A stretch of DNA of 64,000 nt from Afipia sp049747295. GTDB lineage: Bacteria > Pseudomonadota > Alphaproteobacteria > Rhizobiales > Xanthobacteraceae. This document shows positions 25,992 to 34,396 of this stretch, piece by piece. Location: the NCBI RefSeq assembly GCF_049747295.1, contig NZ_JBMHJM010000001.1, forward strand, positions 1,054,001 to 1,118,000. The letters run 5' to 3'. A model generated the notes under the pieces. That model worked only from the letters and a program-made list of their open reading frames with translations, ran no database searches and was not told where the DNA came from. The translations under genes were made by a program, and so were the position numbers. Position 1 is the first letter of the stretch. Each line of letters starts with the position of its first letter.

Positions 25992-26724
25992 GGTAAACCT
26001 CCTTGGTCTTGGGGTCGGCCACGACTTCAGCGCGCGTCCCCTCAACCACGACCTGTCCGCGCTGCATCACGGTGATGAAGTCCGCGAACGCAAGCGCCAC
26101 GTCCATGTCGTGCTCGATCATGATAATAGTGACATCGCGCGGAATGGACTGCAGCAACCGCTGCACATCGACCCGTTCATCCGCGGACAGCCCCGCCAAC
26201 GGTTCATCCAGCAGCAGGAGCTTCGGCTTCTGCGCCAAGGCCATCGCGATTTCCAGCCGCCGCCGCTCGCCGTAACTGGTCTCCGAGACGGTTCTTTCGG
26301 CCAGATGCGATAATCCCACCAGGCCAAGCATCCGCTGCGCTTCATCCCAGAGCTTGGTCTGGCGGCGAAGATCAGAGAACGGATTGAACCTCAGATCGGT
26401 CAACCCCATCAGTGAAATGACCACGTTGTGCAGCAGGGTGTTCTTCGCAAACAATGTGATGATCTGATAGGTGCGCGCCATGCCGAGATGCGTGCGCTGA
26501 TTGGGCGACTTGCGCGTCACATCCTGGCCGAAAATACGGATAGCGCCCTGAGTTGGTGGAAAGTCGCCCGCGATCAGATTGAACAACGTGGTCTTGCCGG
26601 CGCCGTTCGGGCCGAGCAACAGCCGGCGCTCGCCCGGCTGCACCGTCATGGTCACATCTTTGACCGCCGGCAGACCACCGAAGAAGCGATCCAGTCCTTT
26701 GACTTCGAGAGCAGGCGTGGTCAT
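25981..26724 (-). CDS. livG: Branched-chain-type ABC transporter ATPase LivG
   Basis: A 247-residue ATPase with Walker A GPNGAGKTTLFN, Q-loop region GMARTYQIITLFAKNTLLHN, signature SYGERRRLEIAMAL (LSxG variant usual in LivG), Walker B LLLLDEPLAGLS and H-loop IEHDMD. Its start overlaps the livM stop by 4 bp (ATGA), indicating translational coupling. Confidence 0.92.
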   Translation of the reverse strand: MTTPALEVKGLDRFFGGLPAVKDVTMTVQPGERRLLLGPNGAGKTTLFNLIAGDFPPTQGAIRIFGQDVTRKSPNQRTHLGMARTYQIITLFAKNTLLHNVVISLMGLTDLRFNPFSDLRRQTKLWDEAQRMLGLVGLSHLAERTVSETSYGERRRLEIAMALAQKPKLLLLDEPLAGLSADERVDVQRLLQSIPRDVTIIMIEHDMDVALAFADFITVMQRGQVVVEGTRAEVVADPKTKEVYLGH

Positions 26725-27716
26725 GTCGCGTTGTCCTCGGCAATGGATGCGAGTGGCGAGGCATCTTCTGAACGGCTCTTGCCTTTGAATATCGCCTGCA
26801 CGCGGCGCGTGATACCGGGGACCAATCCTTCAGGCATGAAGAGGACGATGGCGACGAAGACAAATCCGAGCAGCATGACCCAGCGCGTGATGTACGCACT
26901 GATGACGTTCTTCAGAATGACGACGAGAGCTGCACCCACGACCGGACCGAACAAGGTCCCTGTTCCCCCCGCGATGACCATCAGCAGCGTTTCCGCTGAC
27001 GTCGTCAGGTGAAGGGATTGAGGGCTGACGAACTGGTGATAGTAGGCGTAGAGAAGGCCCGCGACGGCTCCCCAGAACCCGGCATACACAAAGCTGCACC
27101 ACTGGATCAGCCATACATTATATCCGAGCGCCCGCATGCGACGCGGCTGGTCACGGGTGCCCTGCAGGCTTTGGCCGAATCCTGATTGGATGAAGCGCGC
27201 GATGCTGAGCAGCGCGATGACAAAGAAGATCAGCACGAAGTAGAAGAAGGCCGTGGGGTTGGCGAGATCGATGCCAAATGGGTGTGGCCGTGTGAGGCCA
27301 CCGAGGCCATTGTCGCCGCCGGTCAGGCTTGCCCACCTGTAGGCAATGCCCCAGAGGATCTGACCAAGCGCCAGCGTAATCATCAGAAATCCAAGGCCAG
27401 AAGCGCGCAAGGACAGGAAACCGAACAGCATGGCCAGCGCCGTGGTCCCGCCGATTGCGAGCAGCGCACCCGCGATGTGACCAAAGCCGGCCTGAGTGGT
27501 GAGATAGATCGTCAGATAAGCGGCTGTGCCGAGATAAGCCGCGTGCCCCAAGGAAATCATCCCGCCAAAGCCGATCAGAATATTGAGGCTGAGCGCAAGG
27601 ATGCCCGCGATCAGAACCTGGCTGGCGATATTGATGTAGTAGTCCGAGCCGATCAGATGAGGCAACGCGATAAGCACCGCTGCGCCCGCGAGCCAAAGAA
27701 GCAATGTCCGGGTCAA
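26721..27716 (-). CDS. livM: Branched-chain-type ABC transporter permease LivM
   Basis: A 331-residue integral membrane protein with about 8-9 TM helices. Family blocks are LNILIGFGGMISLGHAAYLGTAAY, LGFLMITLALGQILWGIAYRW, TGGDNGL and VIAGGTGTLFGPVVGAALVVIL. The C-terminus carries a basic tail (RRVQAIFKGKSRSED). It overlaps livH and livG by 4 bp each. Confidence 0.92.
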   Translation of the reverse strand: MTRTLLLWLAGAAVLIALPHLIGSDYYINIASQVLIAGILALSLNILIGFGGMISLGHAAYLGTAAYLTIYLTTQAGFGHIAGALLAIGGTTALAMLFGFLSLRASGLGFLMITLALGQILWGIAYRWASLTGGDNGLGGLTRPHPFGIDLANPTAFFYFVLIFFVIALLSIARFIQSGFGQSLQGTRDQPRRMRALGYNVWLIQWCSFVYAGFWGAVAGLLYAYYHQFVSPQSLHLTTSAETLLMVIAGGTGTLFGPVVGAALVVILKNVISAYITRWVMLLGFVFVAIVLFMPEGLVPGITRRVQAIFKGKSRSEDASPLASIAEDNAT

Positions 27717-28573
27717 ATCGCCTGCCTCCCGAAAAGTCCGGTTGGCCGCAGCGTCAAGACGAGCACCATCGGCAGAAACAGGATCATGTATGCGAGGTCC
27801 GGAAAAAGTGCCTGACCGTAACTGTAGATGAAGCCGATGATCAGACTGCCCACGAAGGCGCCAAGAAGACTGCCGACACCGCCAAGAATGACAACCACGA
27901 GCGCGAGCGGCAGCATGTCGGAATCAAGTCCGGGGTACACCGACAGGATCGGGCCGGACAACACACCTCCCGCACCTGCAAGGGCCGAGCCGAGGCAAAA
28001 TACGAGAGGAAACAGAAACGACGTTCGAATGCCCATCGCCCGCGCCATGTCGATATCGTCAACACCCGCGCGGATCATGGCGCCGATCCGGCTGCGCTCA
28101 AGCAACAGCCACAGCGCTACGGCGAGAGCAAAAGCGACAGCGATCACAAACAACCGATAAACGGGAAAAGCGAGGGTCTGCACGCGGAATACACCGCCAA
28201 GCTCAGATGGCATCGGCACAGGCCGGGGATCTCCGGTCCATATCCACAAACAGGCATCGGCGATGATGAAGGCGATGCCGAGCGTGACGAGAACCTGGGC
28301 CAGCGGCTGCCCCGCCAGACGGCGCAGGATCAGACGCTCGATGACAGCGCCAAGGATGCAGACCGCAAGGCCACCGATCAGGATCGCGAGCCAGAAATTG
28401 ATGCCGGCCTCGATCGCCGACAGACCGACATAGGCGCCGAGCATGAAGTACGCACCGTGAGATAGGTTCACGATGCGCATCAATCCGAAAATCAGCGAGA
28501 AGCCGGCAGCAAGAATGAAAAGGAGAGATCCGAACGCAAGGCCGTTCAATCCTTGAATCACCCAGAAGTTCAT
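27713..28573 (-). CDS. livH: Branched-chain-type ABC transporter permease LivH
   Basis: A 286-residue membrane protein beginning MNFWVIQGLNGLAFGSLLFILAAGFSLIFGLMRIVNLSHGAYFMLGAY, the standard LivH opening, and carrying VLVTLGIAFIIADA and VVVILGGVGSLLGAFVGSLIIG. ATG 28573 with GGAGAG upstream is chosen over a longer frame from 28630. It lies 38 bp after the binding-protein gene. Confidence 0.92.
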   Translation of the reverse strand: MNFWVIQGLNGLAFGSLLFILAAGFSLIFGLMRIVNLSHGAYFMLGAYVGLSAIEAGINFWLAILIGGLAVCILGAVIERLILRRLAGQPLAQVLVTLGIAFIIADACLWIWTGDPRPVPMPSELGGVFRVQTLAFPVYRLFVIAVAFALAVALWLLLERSRIGAMIRAGVDDIDMARAMGIRTSFLFPLVFCLGSALAGAGGVLSGPILSVYPGLDSDMLPLALVVVILGGVGSLLGAFVGSLIIGFIYSYGQALFPDLAYMILFLPMVLVLTLRPTGLFGRQAI

Positions 28574-28611
28574 GAGGATCTCTCCGAACTCAACCGCAGT
28601 TACTTGCGCAG

Positions 28612-29838
28612 TTACTTGGCCGGAGCCCAATCCCGCGCATAAACCGGATTTTTGAGAAACTCCTCCGGATTGTAGGTCCAGAACTGGCTCACGGACGGAT
28701 AGGTCTTGATGACCGTATTCCGCAGCTGACCATCCTTCTTCTCGACCTTACGGATCGTGATATCGAGAACCGGCTGACCGTACTTGTCGAGTTTGACCGG
28801 TCCATAAGGGCTGTCGGGAATGTTGACGTTGCGCAGCGCCTTCATGAACGCCGCCTTGTCATCGGTATTGCCTTTGACCTGTTCAAGAGCGTTGTTCAGG
28901 AATTGGCAGGCCATATACGCGCCGACGGTGTAGTAACCCGGATCGGCATTGTAGGCCTTACGCACCGCCGCGACGAACTTCTTATTAGCCGGGGTGTCGA
29001 TGGCCGCGCTGTACCAGCCAGCAGAGACGACGCCGACGGCCTCATCGCCCATGCGCTTCAGAATGCCCTCGTCCACTGTGGTCATGGCGCCGAGCACCGG
29101 CATCTGCATGCCGTAGTTCTTGTACTGGCCCAGGAACTTGATGCCATTGCCACCCGCAAATGCGGCAAAGACAGCATCCACCTTCGGATCGATCTGCGTG
29201 ATGTAGGAGCCATATTCGGCGGTGTTCAAGGGCGCCCAGAGCTTCTGCACCACCTTGCCGCCATTCTGTTCGAACACCCGCTGGAAACCTGCCGCGATCT
29301 CATGACCGAAGGCAAAGTCATCGGCGATGATGGCGATGCGCTTGTAGCCGAGATCCTTCGCTGCATATTCGCCAAGCGGATGATGCGCCTGGGCGGACGT
29401 ACCGACTGCGCGGACGAACCACGGGTTGGTCTTGCGCTGCGTCATATCTTCAGCGGCGGCTGAAGGCGAAATGATCGGGGTTTGGCTCTGCTTGATGTAA
29501 TCGTCGATCGCCAGCGCCTCGAAGGCCGCGAGCGGTCCGATCAGAACCTTGACCCCGTCACGCTCGACAAGCTCCTGAGCCTTGGTCTTGGTCATCGCAG
29601 GCTGGCCGCCTGTGTCCGCGGTGATCACCTGGATCTGCCGCCCGGCCATGACACCGTTGTGCTCCTTCACACACAGATCAAGCCCTTCTTCCATTTGCCG
29701 GCCGCCGGCCGCGAGGGCTCCCGACCTCACCGTCATGAAGCCCACTTTCAATGGACCGTTGTCGGCCGCCTGCACCGGCAAAGCCAGTGCGAGCGATGAA
29801 ACGAGGGCAGCCGAAACCAAGACGCAGGAACGCATCAT
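28612..29838 (-). CDS. ABC transporter substrate-binding protein (type 1 periplasmic, LivK-like)
   Basis: A 408-residue periplasmic binding protein. The Sec signal MMRSCVLVSAALVSSLALALPVQA is followed by a mature start near ADNGPLKVGFMTVRSG. Lobe features include AGRQIQVITADTGGQP, VLIGPLAAFEALAI, YKRIAIIADDFAFGHEIAAGFQRVF and VDAVFAAFAGGNGIKFLGQYKNYG. Members of this group often bind aromatic acids. It heads the liv operon and is divergent from the GntR gene at 30103, with the candidate operator at 29855-29869 close to its start. Confidence 0.9.
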   Translation of the reverse strand: MMRSCVLVSAALVSSLALALPVQAADNGPLKVGFMTVRSGALAAGGRQMEEGLDLCVKEHNGVMAGRQIQVITADTGGQPAMTKTKAQELVERDGVKVLIGPLAAFEALAIDDYIKQSQTPIISPSAAAEDMTQRKTNPWFVRAVGTSAQAHHPLGEYAAKDLGYKRIAIIADDFAFGHEIAAGFQRVFEQNGGKVVQKLWAPLNTAEYGSYITQIDPKVDAVFAAFAGGNGIKFLGQYKNYGMQMPVLGAMTTVDEGILKRMGDEAVGVVSAGWYSAAIDTPANKKFVAAVRKAYNADPGYYTVGAYMACQFLNNALEQVKGNTDDKAAFMKALRNVNIPDSPYGPVKLDKYGQPVLDITIRKVEKKDGQLRNTVIKTYPSVSQFWTYNPEEFLKNPVYARDWAPAK

Positions 29839-29854
29839 TTTTGTTTCTCCCAAT

Positions 29855-29869
29855 GATGTCTAATACATC
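29855..29869. promoter_or_regulatory. Candidate GntR operator before the Liv operon
   Basis: GATGT-N5-ACATC, 17 bp upstream of the binding-protein start. The ATGT/ACAT half-sites resemble those of FadR/FCD-type GntR proteins, and the gene at 30103 encodes such a protein. A second GATGTC lies near 29897. The remaining bases to 30102 are AT-rich with no gene. Confidence 0.45.
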
Positions 29870-30102
29870 TGATTTTTTATTTTTTCAGTTTGTAAGATGT
29901 CACCACCCGAGTTGGGAAGTCAATAATCCGCGACGCCAAATGAGAAATTATCAGAGATCTTGTATATTACTCATGTTTTTCAATGCGATACGTAGATACG
30001 ATGATCCTTTCCAATATTCCAATACCGTCGAAATGCACCTTTACGTCAGCCTCGTGATATCTTACAGAATCTAAATTCAACCGGAGAAGTGTCAGTTACG
30101 CC

Positions 30103-30738
30103 ATGCACGGGATGCGAATTTACGACCAACTGAAGCGCGGCATTCTCACGTGCGACCTGCCGCCGGGCAGCGAGTTGCGGGAGCAAGAGCTCGCGCAGCA
30201 GTTCGAGGTCAGCAAATCCCCCGTGCGCGAAGCACTTCAGCATCTCGTCCGCGATGGCCTCGTCCTGGTGATGCCGCGCCAGGGCTACCGCGTCTCACCG
30301 GTCTCCCTGACCGACGCCCGCGATATGTTCGCGTTTCGCTGCACCCTCGAAGTCGCCTGCATTCAGGAGTCAGTGAAGAACGCCTCGGACGAGCAGATCA
30401 AAGCACTCGACCAATTCCGCGAATTCGATGGCGACTACGAGAACGAATTCATCGTCTACAACCGGAATTTCCACTGCGCTCTCGCGCGCTGCTCCGGCAA
30501 CGGGCGGATGTCGCGCACAACGTGCGATCTCATCGATGAGACCGACCGCTTGACCCGCATGAGCGTCGCATCCATGCGTGGACGCAATCCGCACAAATTT
30601 GTCGAAGAACACGTCGCGATCATCTCCGCCTTGCAGGAGCGAAATGCGCGCGTCGCCACCAACCTGCTGAAGGCTCACGTGTCTGCGGCAGTCAAACGAT
30701 TCAGCACCGCGCTTGAATGGGCGGCCCTGAAAGCCTGA
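30103..30738 (+). CDS. GntR-family (FCD) regulator
   Basis: The 211-residue protein has a wHTH at residues 5-70 (YDQLKRGILTCDLPPGSELREQELAQQFEVSKSPVREALQHL, PRQGYRVSPVSL) and an FCD domain with metal-type His positions in NRNFHCAL, EEHVAII and LKAHVSAAV. It is divergent from the Liv operon and starts a plus-strand run with an aldehyde dehydrogenase (33 bp later) and an amidohydrolase. The ribosome site is poor (GGAGAAG 13-16 nt away), so the exact start (30103 or the ATG at 30112) is uncertain. It probably controls both arms. Confidence 0.85.
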   Translation: MHGMRIYDQLKRGILTCDLPPGSELREQELAQQFEVSKSPVREALQHLVRDGLVLVMPRQGYRVSPVSLTDARDMFAFRCTLEVACIQESVKNASDEQIKALDQFREFDGDYENEFIVYNRNFHCALARCSGNGRMSRTTCDLIDETDRLTRMSVASMRGRNPHKFVEEHVAIISALQERNARVATNLLKAHVSAAVKRFSTALEWAALKA

Positions 30739-30771
30739 ACGTACGCCCATAGTAGATCATCGGGAGGTCAA

Positions 30772-32301
30772 ATGTCTCTTCAAGAAAAAACACGATCGGG
30801 AACAACAATCGAGTCCCACGGACTGTATATCGATGGCCGCGAAGTTGCCGGCGAAAATCCGGAAATGATCCCGGTTCGCAATCCCGCGACCGGCGAGGTC
30901 ATCGCGGAGATCGTGCATGCCACACAGAACGATGTCGACCGCGCGATGAAGAGCGCCCGCCGGGCTTTTGAAAGCAAGGAATGGAGCAGCATGCCGGTGC
31001 GCACCCGCGCCCGGCTGGTGAACAAGCTGGCGGACGCATTCGAGGACAATCTCGACGAGCTCTATCAGCTGGAGACGATGAACAACGGCCGGCCTGTCAG
31101 CGAAACCAGCGCACAGCTTCGCCGGCTTTCCGAGTTCTTCCGCTATAACGCCGGCCTTGCGCTTGCGCGCCGCGACGCAGTCATTCCGGTTGAAGGTGAC
31201 TACCTGAATTATACGTTGCGCACGCCTATCGGCGTCGTTGCCAACTGCACCCCGTTCAATCACCCGCTGATGATCCTGTGCAAGAGCCTGGCGCCTGTGT
31301 TCGCATCCGGCTGCACCACGGTCGTCAAGCCGTCGGAATACACCCCGCTCACCACGCTGGCGCTGGCACGCATCTTCACCGAAGCAGGCTTGCCCGACGG
31401 CGTCTTCAATATCGTGACGGGGCTTGGACCGACCACCGGCAAGGCGCTGTGCGAGCATCCCGATTACAACAAGCTCGTGCTCACCGGCGGCACCGAAGCC
31501 GGACAAATCGCTGGCGCAAGCGCCGGCCGGCACTTTGCGCATCAGACCCTTGAGCTCGGCGGCAAAACGCCTGTTCTCACCTTCCCCGACTTCGACGTTG
31601 ATCGCGCGGTGAATTATGCGGCGTTCGGTGCCTTCATCGGTGCCGGACAAACCTGCGTTTGCGGTAGCCGGCAGATCGTCCACAAAGACATCTATGAGGA
31701 GTTTGTCGACAAGCTCGCCAAGAAGACAAAGTCGATCCGCATCGGCGATCCAACCGACCCCGCGACACAACTGGGACCGGTCATTTCGGAAAAGCAGCGT
31801 CAGCGCGTCTTGAACTATGTGAAGTTCGGCCGTGAAGACGGAGCCCGGCTGGTCGCCGGCGGCGATGTGCCGAAGCACATGTCGAACAGCGGCGGTTACT
31901 ATGTCGAACCGACTGTGTTCGCGGACGTGACGGCCGATATGCGCATCTTCCAGGAAGAGGTGTTCGGGCCGTTCACGTCCGTGACGTCGTTTTCGACCGA
32001 AGAGGAAGCAGTCGCTCTGGCGAATAACTCCCCGTTCGGCTTGGCCGCAGCGATCCGCACCAAGGACGTATCACGCGCGCATCGCGTCGCGGCAGCGATC
32101 CGTTGCGGCATCGTCTGGATCAACGACCACCACCGGCTCGATCCGGCGTCGCCATGGGGCGGTGTCAAGCTCTCGGGTATCGGCCGGGAGTTCGGTCCGG
32201 AATCGTTCAACGACCATTTCGACGTCAAGAGCGTGATGCTGAACACGAACGATCAGCCTTTCGATTGGTACGCGAGCGCGACAAAGCAGCGCCTGAACTA
32301 A
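30772..32301 (+). CDS. NAD(P)-dependent aldehyde dehydrogenase
   Basis: A 509-residue classical ALDH that oxidises an aldehyde to its acid. The catalytic Cys is C295 in GAGQTCVCGS, and the general-base Glu lies in LELGGKTP. Cofactor and fold motifs are TPFNHPLMI, KPSEYTPLT, TGGTEAGQ and EEVFGPF. GGGAGG precedes the ATG. With two Cys in TCVC the chemistry is as in most ALDHs. It is presumably in one unit with the amidohydrolase and linked by the shared regulator to the Liv-hydrolase operon; the aldehyde substrate is unknown. Confidence 0.9.
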   Translation: MSLQEKTRSGTTIESHGLYIDGREVAGENPEMIPVRNPATGEVIAEIVHATQNDVDRAMKSARRAFESKEWSSMPVRTRARLVNKLADAFEDNLDELYQLETMNNGRPVSETSAQLRRLSEFFRYNAGLALARRDAVIPVEGDYLNYTLRTPIGVVANCTPFNHPLMILCKSLAPVFASGCTTVVKPSEYTPLTTLALARIFTEAGLPDGVFNIVTGLGPTTGKALCEHPDYNKLVLTGGTEAGQIAGASAGRHFAHQTLELGGKTPVLTFPDFDVDRAVNYAAFGAFIGAGQTCVCGSRQIVHKDIYEEFVDKLAKKTKSIRIGDPTDPATQLGPVISEKQRQRVLNYVKFGREDGARLVAGGDVPKHMSNSGGYYVEPTVFADVTADMRIFQEEVFGPFTSVTSFSTEEEAVALANNSPFGLAAAIRTKDVSRAHRVAAAIRCGIVWINDHHRLDPASPWGGVKLSGIGREFGPESFNDHFDVKSVMLNTNDQPFDWYASATKQRLN

Positions 32302-32482
32302 TCCTGATCGATCGCGCAAGCATTTCCATGGCGACCGGACGACGCGGCCGCCATGGACCTTCCGAACTTGCCCTACGGCAGGTCACCTCATTCCGCGCCT
32401 TTCTCGACACGCACAGCAAGCATTGTCTGGCGGATCTCGGCCGAATCCCGAATCCCCTTTCGTCAACACATGAGCAAGAACA

Positions 32483-33556
32483 ATGATCGACCGAAAGAAC
32501 CGTTACGGATTGACCGCTGCCCGCATTCACGACGCTGACGGCCGCGCGCGCCGCCCGTCATCGCCGACCATCGACATCCATGCTCATATCATCGTTCCGG
32601 AAGCCGCCAAGATTGCAAAGCCGCACATCGATCCGAGCCGGATTCCTCTGGGGTACTTTTCCGACGATCCGACCAAAGAGGTCAACGCGGGGCAGGAAAA
32701 GGATATCGCTGAGGTCATGACAACGATTGATCGCCGGCTGGGCGATCTCGACAGGATGGGTATCGATATTCAGGTCGTCGCCCCCGCTCCGGGCCAGTGC
32801 TACTATTACGTTGATCCTAAAATCGCTGAAACCGCACACCGCGTCGCCAATGAGGGCGTTGCCGAATTCTGCGCGCGCAAGCCCGACCGTTTTCTTGGGT
32901 TAGGCGGCGTCACGCTGCAGGAACCAGAACTGGCCGCCAAAGAGCTCGAATACTGCATGAACCATCTGAAGCTGAAGGGTGTGCAGATACTCACCAACGT
33001 GGATGGAGAGGAGCTGTCAGACCCTAAGTATCGGCCGTTCTTTGCGAAGGCAGAGCAACTCGGGGCCTTCATCATGCTGCATCCGAACGGATTTACGCAA
33101 GGAGACCGGCTCACCCATTTCTACTTCAACAATGTGGTCGGCAATCCACTGGAGACGACCCTCGCCCTTCACAACCTGATCTTCAGCGGCACGCTCGCCC
33201 GCTTCCCCGATCTCAAACTGATGGCTGTGCACGGTGGCGGCTATCTTCCCGCTTATTCCGGCCGCATCGACCACGCCTGGGGTGCGCGACAGGACTGCCA
33301 TGGCGATCTTCCGTTGCCGCCGACGACGTACCTGCGCCAAGTTTATCTCGACACCGTCGTCTTCAGCTATCATCAGCTGGCCTATCTGATTGACGTCTTT
33401 GGCCCTGACCGCATCTTGATGGGCACCGATTACCCGTTCGACATGGCCGAATTCAATCCGATCGGCCACATCGCCGGCGTCAACGGCATGGATGAATCCA
33501 TGCTCGCTCAGCTGACAGGTGGCAATGCCATTCGTCTGCTTGGTCTCGATCTCTAA
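32483..33556 (+). CDS. Amidohydrolase-family protein (ACMSD-like decarboxylase or hydrolase)
   Basis: A 357-residue metal-dependent TIM barrel. Metal ligands are H33 and H35 in DIHAHI, a His in MLHPNG, a His in AVHGGG and the Asp in GTDYPFDM. This pattern is that of the 2-amino-3-carboxymuconate semialdehyde decarboxylase (ACMSD) subfamily, which includes gamma-resorcylate and o-pyrocatechuate type decarboxylases. Together with ALDH and meta-cleavage-type hydrolases nearby it suggests degradation of an aromatic or a ring-opened product. It begins 181 bp after the ALDH gene; that gap shows nothing recognisable. The ribosome site is weak. Confidence 0.83.
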   Translation: MIDRKNRYGLTAARIHDADGRARRPSSPTIDIHAHIIVPEAAKIAKPHIDPSRIPLGYFSDDPTKEVNAGQEKDIAEVMTTIDRRLGDLDRMGIDIQVVAPAPGQCYYYVDPKIAETAHRVANEGVAEFCARKPDRFLGLGGVTLQEPELAAKELEYCMNHLKLKGVQILTNVDGEELSDPKYRPFFAKAEQLGAFIMLHPNGFTQGDRLTHFYFNNVVGNPLETTLALHNLIFSGTLARFPDLKLMAVHGGGYLPAYSGRIDHAWGARQDCHGDLPLPPTTYLRQVYLDTVVFSYHQLAYLIDVFGPDRILMGTDYPFDMAEFNPIGHIAGVNGMDESMLAQLTGGNAIRLLGLDL

Positions 33557-33575
33557 CGAGGACGCTTCCCGATCA

Positions 33576-33603
33576 GTGCCGGAGGCAAAATCGCCTCCGG
33601 CAC
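33576..33603. terminator. Strong hairpin between convergent genes
   Basis: A perfect 11-bp GC-rich stem (GTGCCGGAGGC with GCCTCCGGCAC) and a 6-nt loop, between the ends of the amidohydrolase and the GST genes. No T tract follows on either strand, so it may work with Rho or as an RNA 3'-end stabiliser. Confidence 0.6.
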
Positions 33604-33615
33604 GACCGCTCTCAA

Positions 33616-34275
33616 TTAGTGCGAGCCGCCGCTTTTTTTGAAATCAGGCTGCTTGGATGGATGCGCCATCGCGAAAGCGGGCAACGCGGAACAGCGCTCC
33701 GAAAGCTCGAGAACGAGCGGAAAATCCTTGAGTTCAAGCTGGAACAGCTGCGCAGTGATCAGCTGCCCCGCGATAGCGATGTCAGCGATCGTTGGCGCCT
33801 CACCCACCGCGAAAGGCTTGGCCGGGCGACGTGACAACAGCCGTTCGTACGTGGCCAGGCCTTCAAACGTCCAATGCCCAGCCCAGGCATCGATCGCCTT
33901 TGCATCGGCACCGAACGCTTGCGCGAGATGCTTGCGCACCCGCGGCACGATGAGTGGATGTGAATCGGCGATTGCCACGAGCGCCAGGGCGCGGGCGTAG
34001 GCACGATCCTTCGGATCAGTTGGAAGTAACCTCGGTTCCGGCTGGATGTCATCGAGATATTCGATGATCGCCAATGACTGGAACAGAGACTGGCCATCGT
34101 GAACCAGCGTCGGAACGACGTGTTCTGCGTTGACGTCACTATATCCAGGTTTGAATTGTTCGCCGGACAGAATGTCGATCGAAATATCCTCGAAATCCAT
34201 TCCTTTAAGATTAAGCGCGACCTTGACGCGGTACGAGGCAATCGAACGCCAAAACGCATAAAGCTTTATTGTCAT
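33616..34275 (-). CDS. Maleylacetoacetate/maleylpyruvate isomerase-like zeta-class GST
   Basis: A 219-residue glutathione S-transferase. The N-terminal thioredoxin domain starts IKLYAFWRSIASYRVKVALNLKG; the zeta signature SSxxxR is present as S-I-A-S-Y-R, with Ile in place of the second Ser. The glutathione-binding VVPTLVHDG and QSLAIIEYLDD blocks follow, and the C-terminal helical domain has GEAPTIADIAIAGQL. Maleylacetoacetate isomerase (tyrosine or homogentisate pathway) and maleylpyruvate isomerase are both possible. No other homogentisate or gentisate gene is in the window. It lies in the same direction as the sulfonate-cluster genes but need not belong to them. Confidence 0.8.
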   Translation of the reverse strand: MTIKLYAFWRSIASYRVKVALNLKGMDFEDISIDILSGEQFKPGYSDVNAEHVVPTLVHDGQSLFQSLAIIEYLDDIQPEPRLLPTDPKDRAYARALALVAIADSHPLIVPRVRKHLAQAFGADAKAIDAWAGHWTFEGLATYERLLSRRPAKPFAVGEAPTIADIAIAGQLITAQLFQLELKDFPLVLELSERCSALPAFAMAHPSKQPDFKKSGGSH

Positions 34276-34396
34276 CAGTGGACCCTTCCCGAAAACGACG
34301 GGAGGCTATTCCCTGACTCAAGCATTTCAAATCAATTTCTTGAGTATTCACGAGCGCTGTCGTCAGTGCGCTATGCCTTCATGAAGCTAGCCGCGC

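Noticed and set aside
26721..29838. Literal branched-chain amino acid transport as the role of the Liv systems
   Set aside because: Family name only; all three Liv-type systems in the window are joined to catabolic genes, so other organic acids are more likely.
33616..34275. GST-like gene as part of the sulfonate pathway
   Set aside because: No glutathione-dependent step is needed there, and it most resembles maleylacetoacetate isomerase; co-direction alone is weak evidence.
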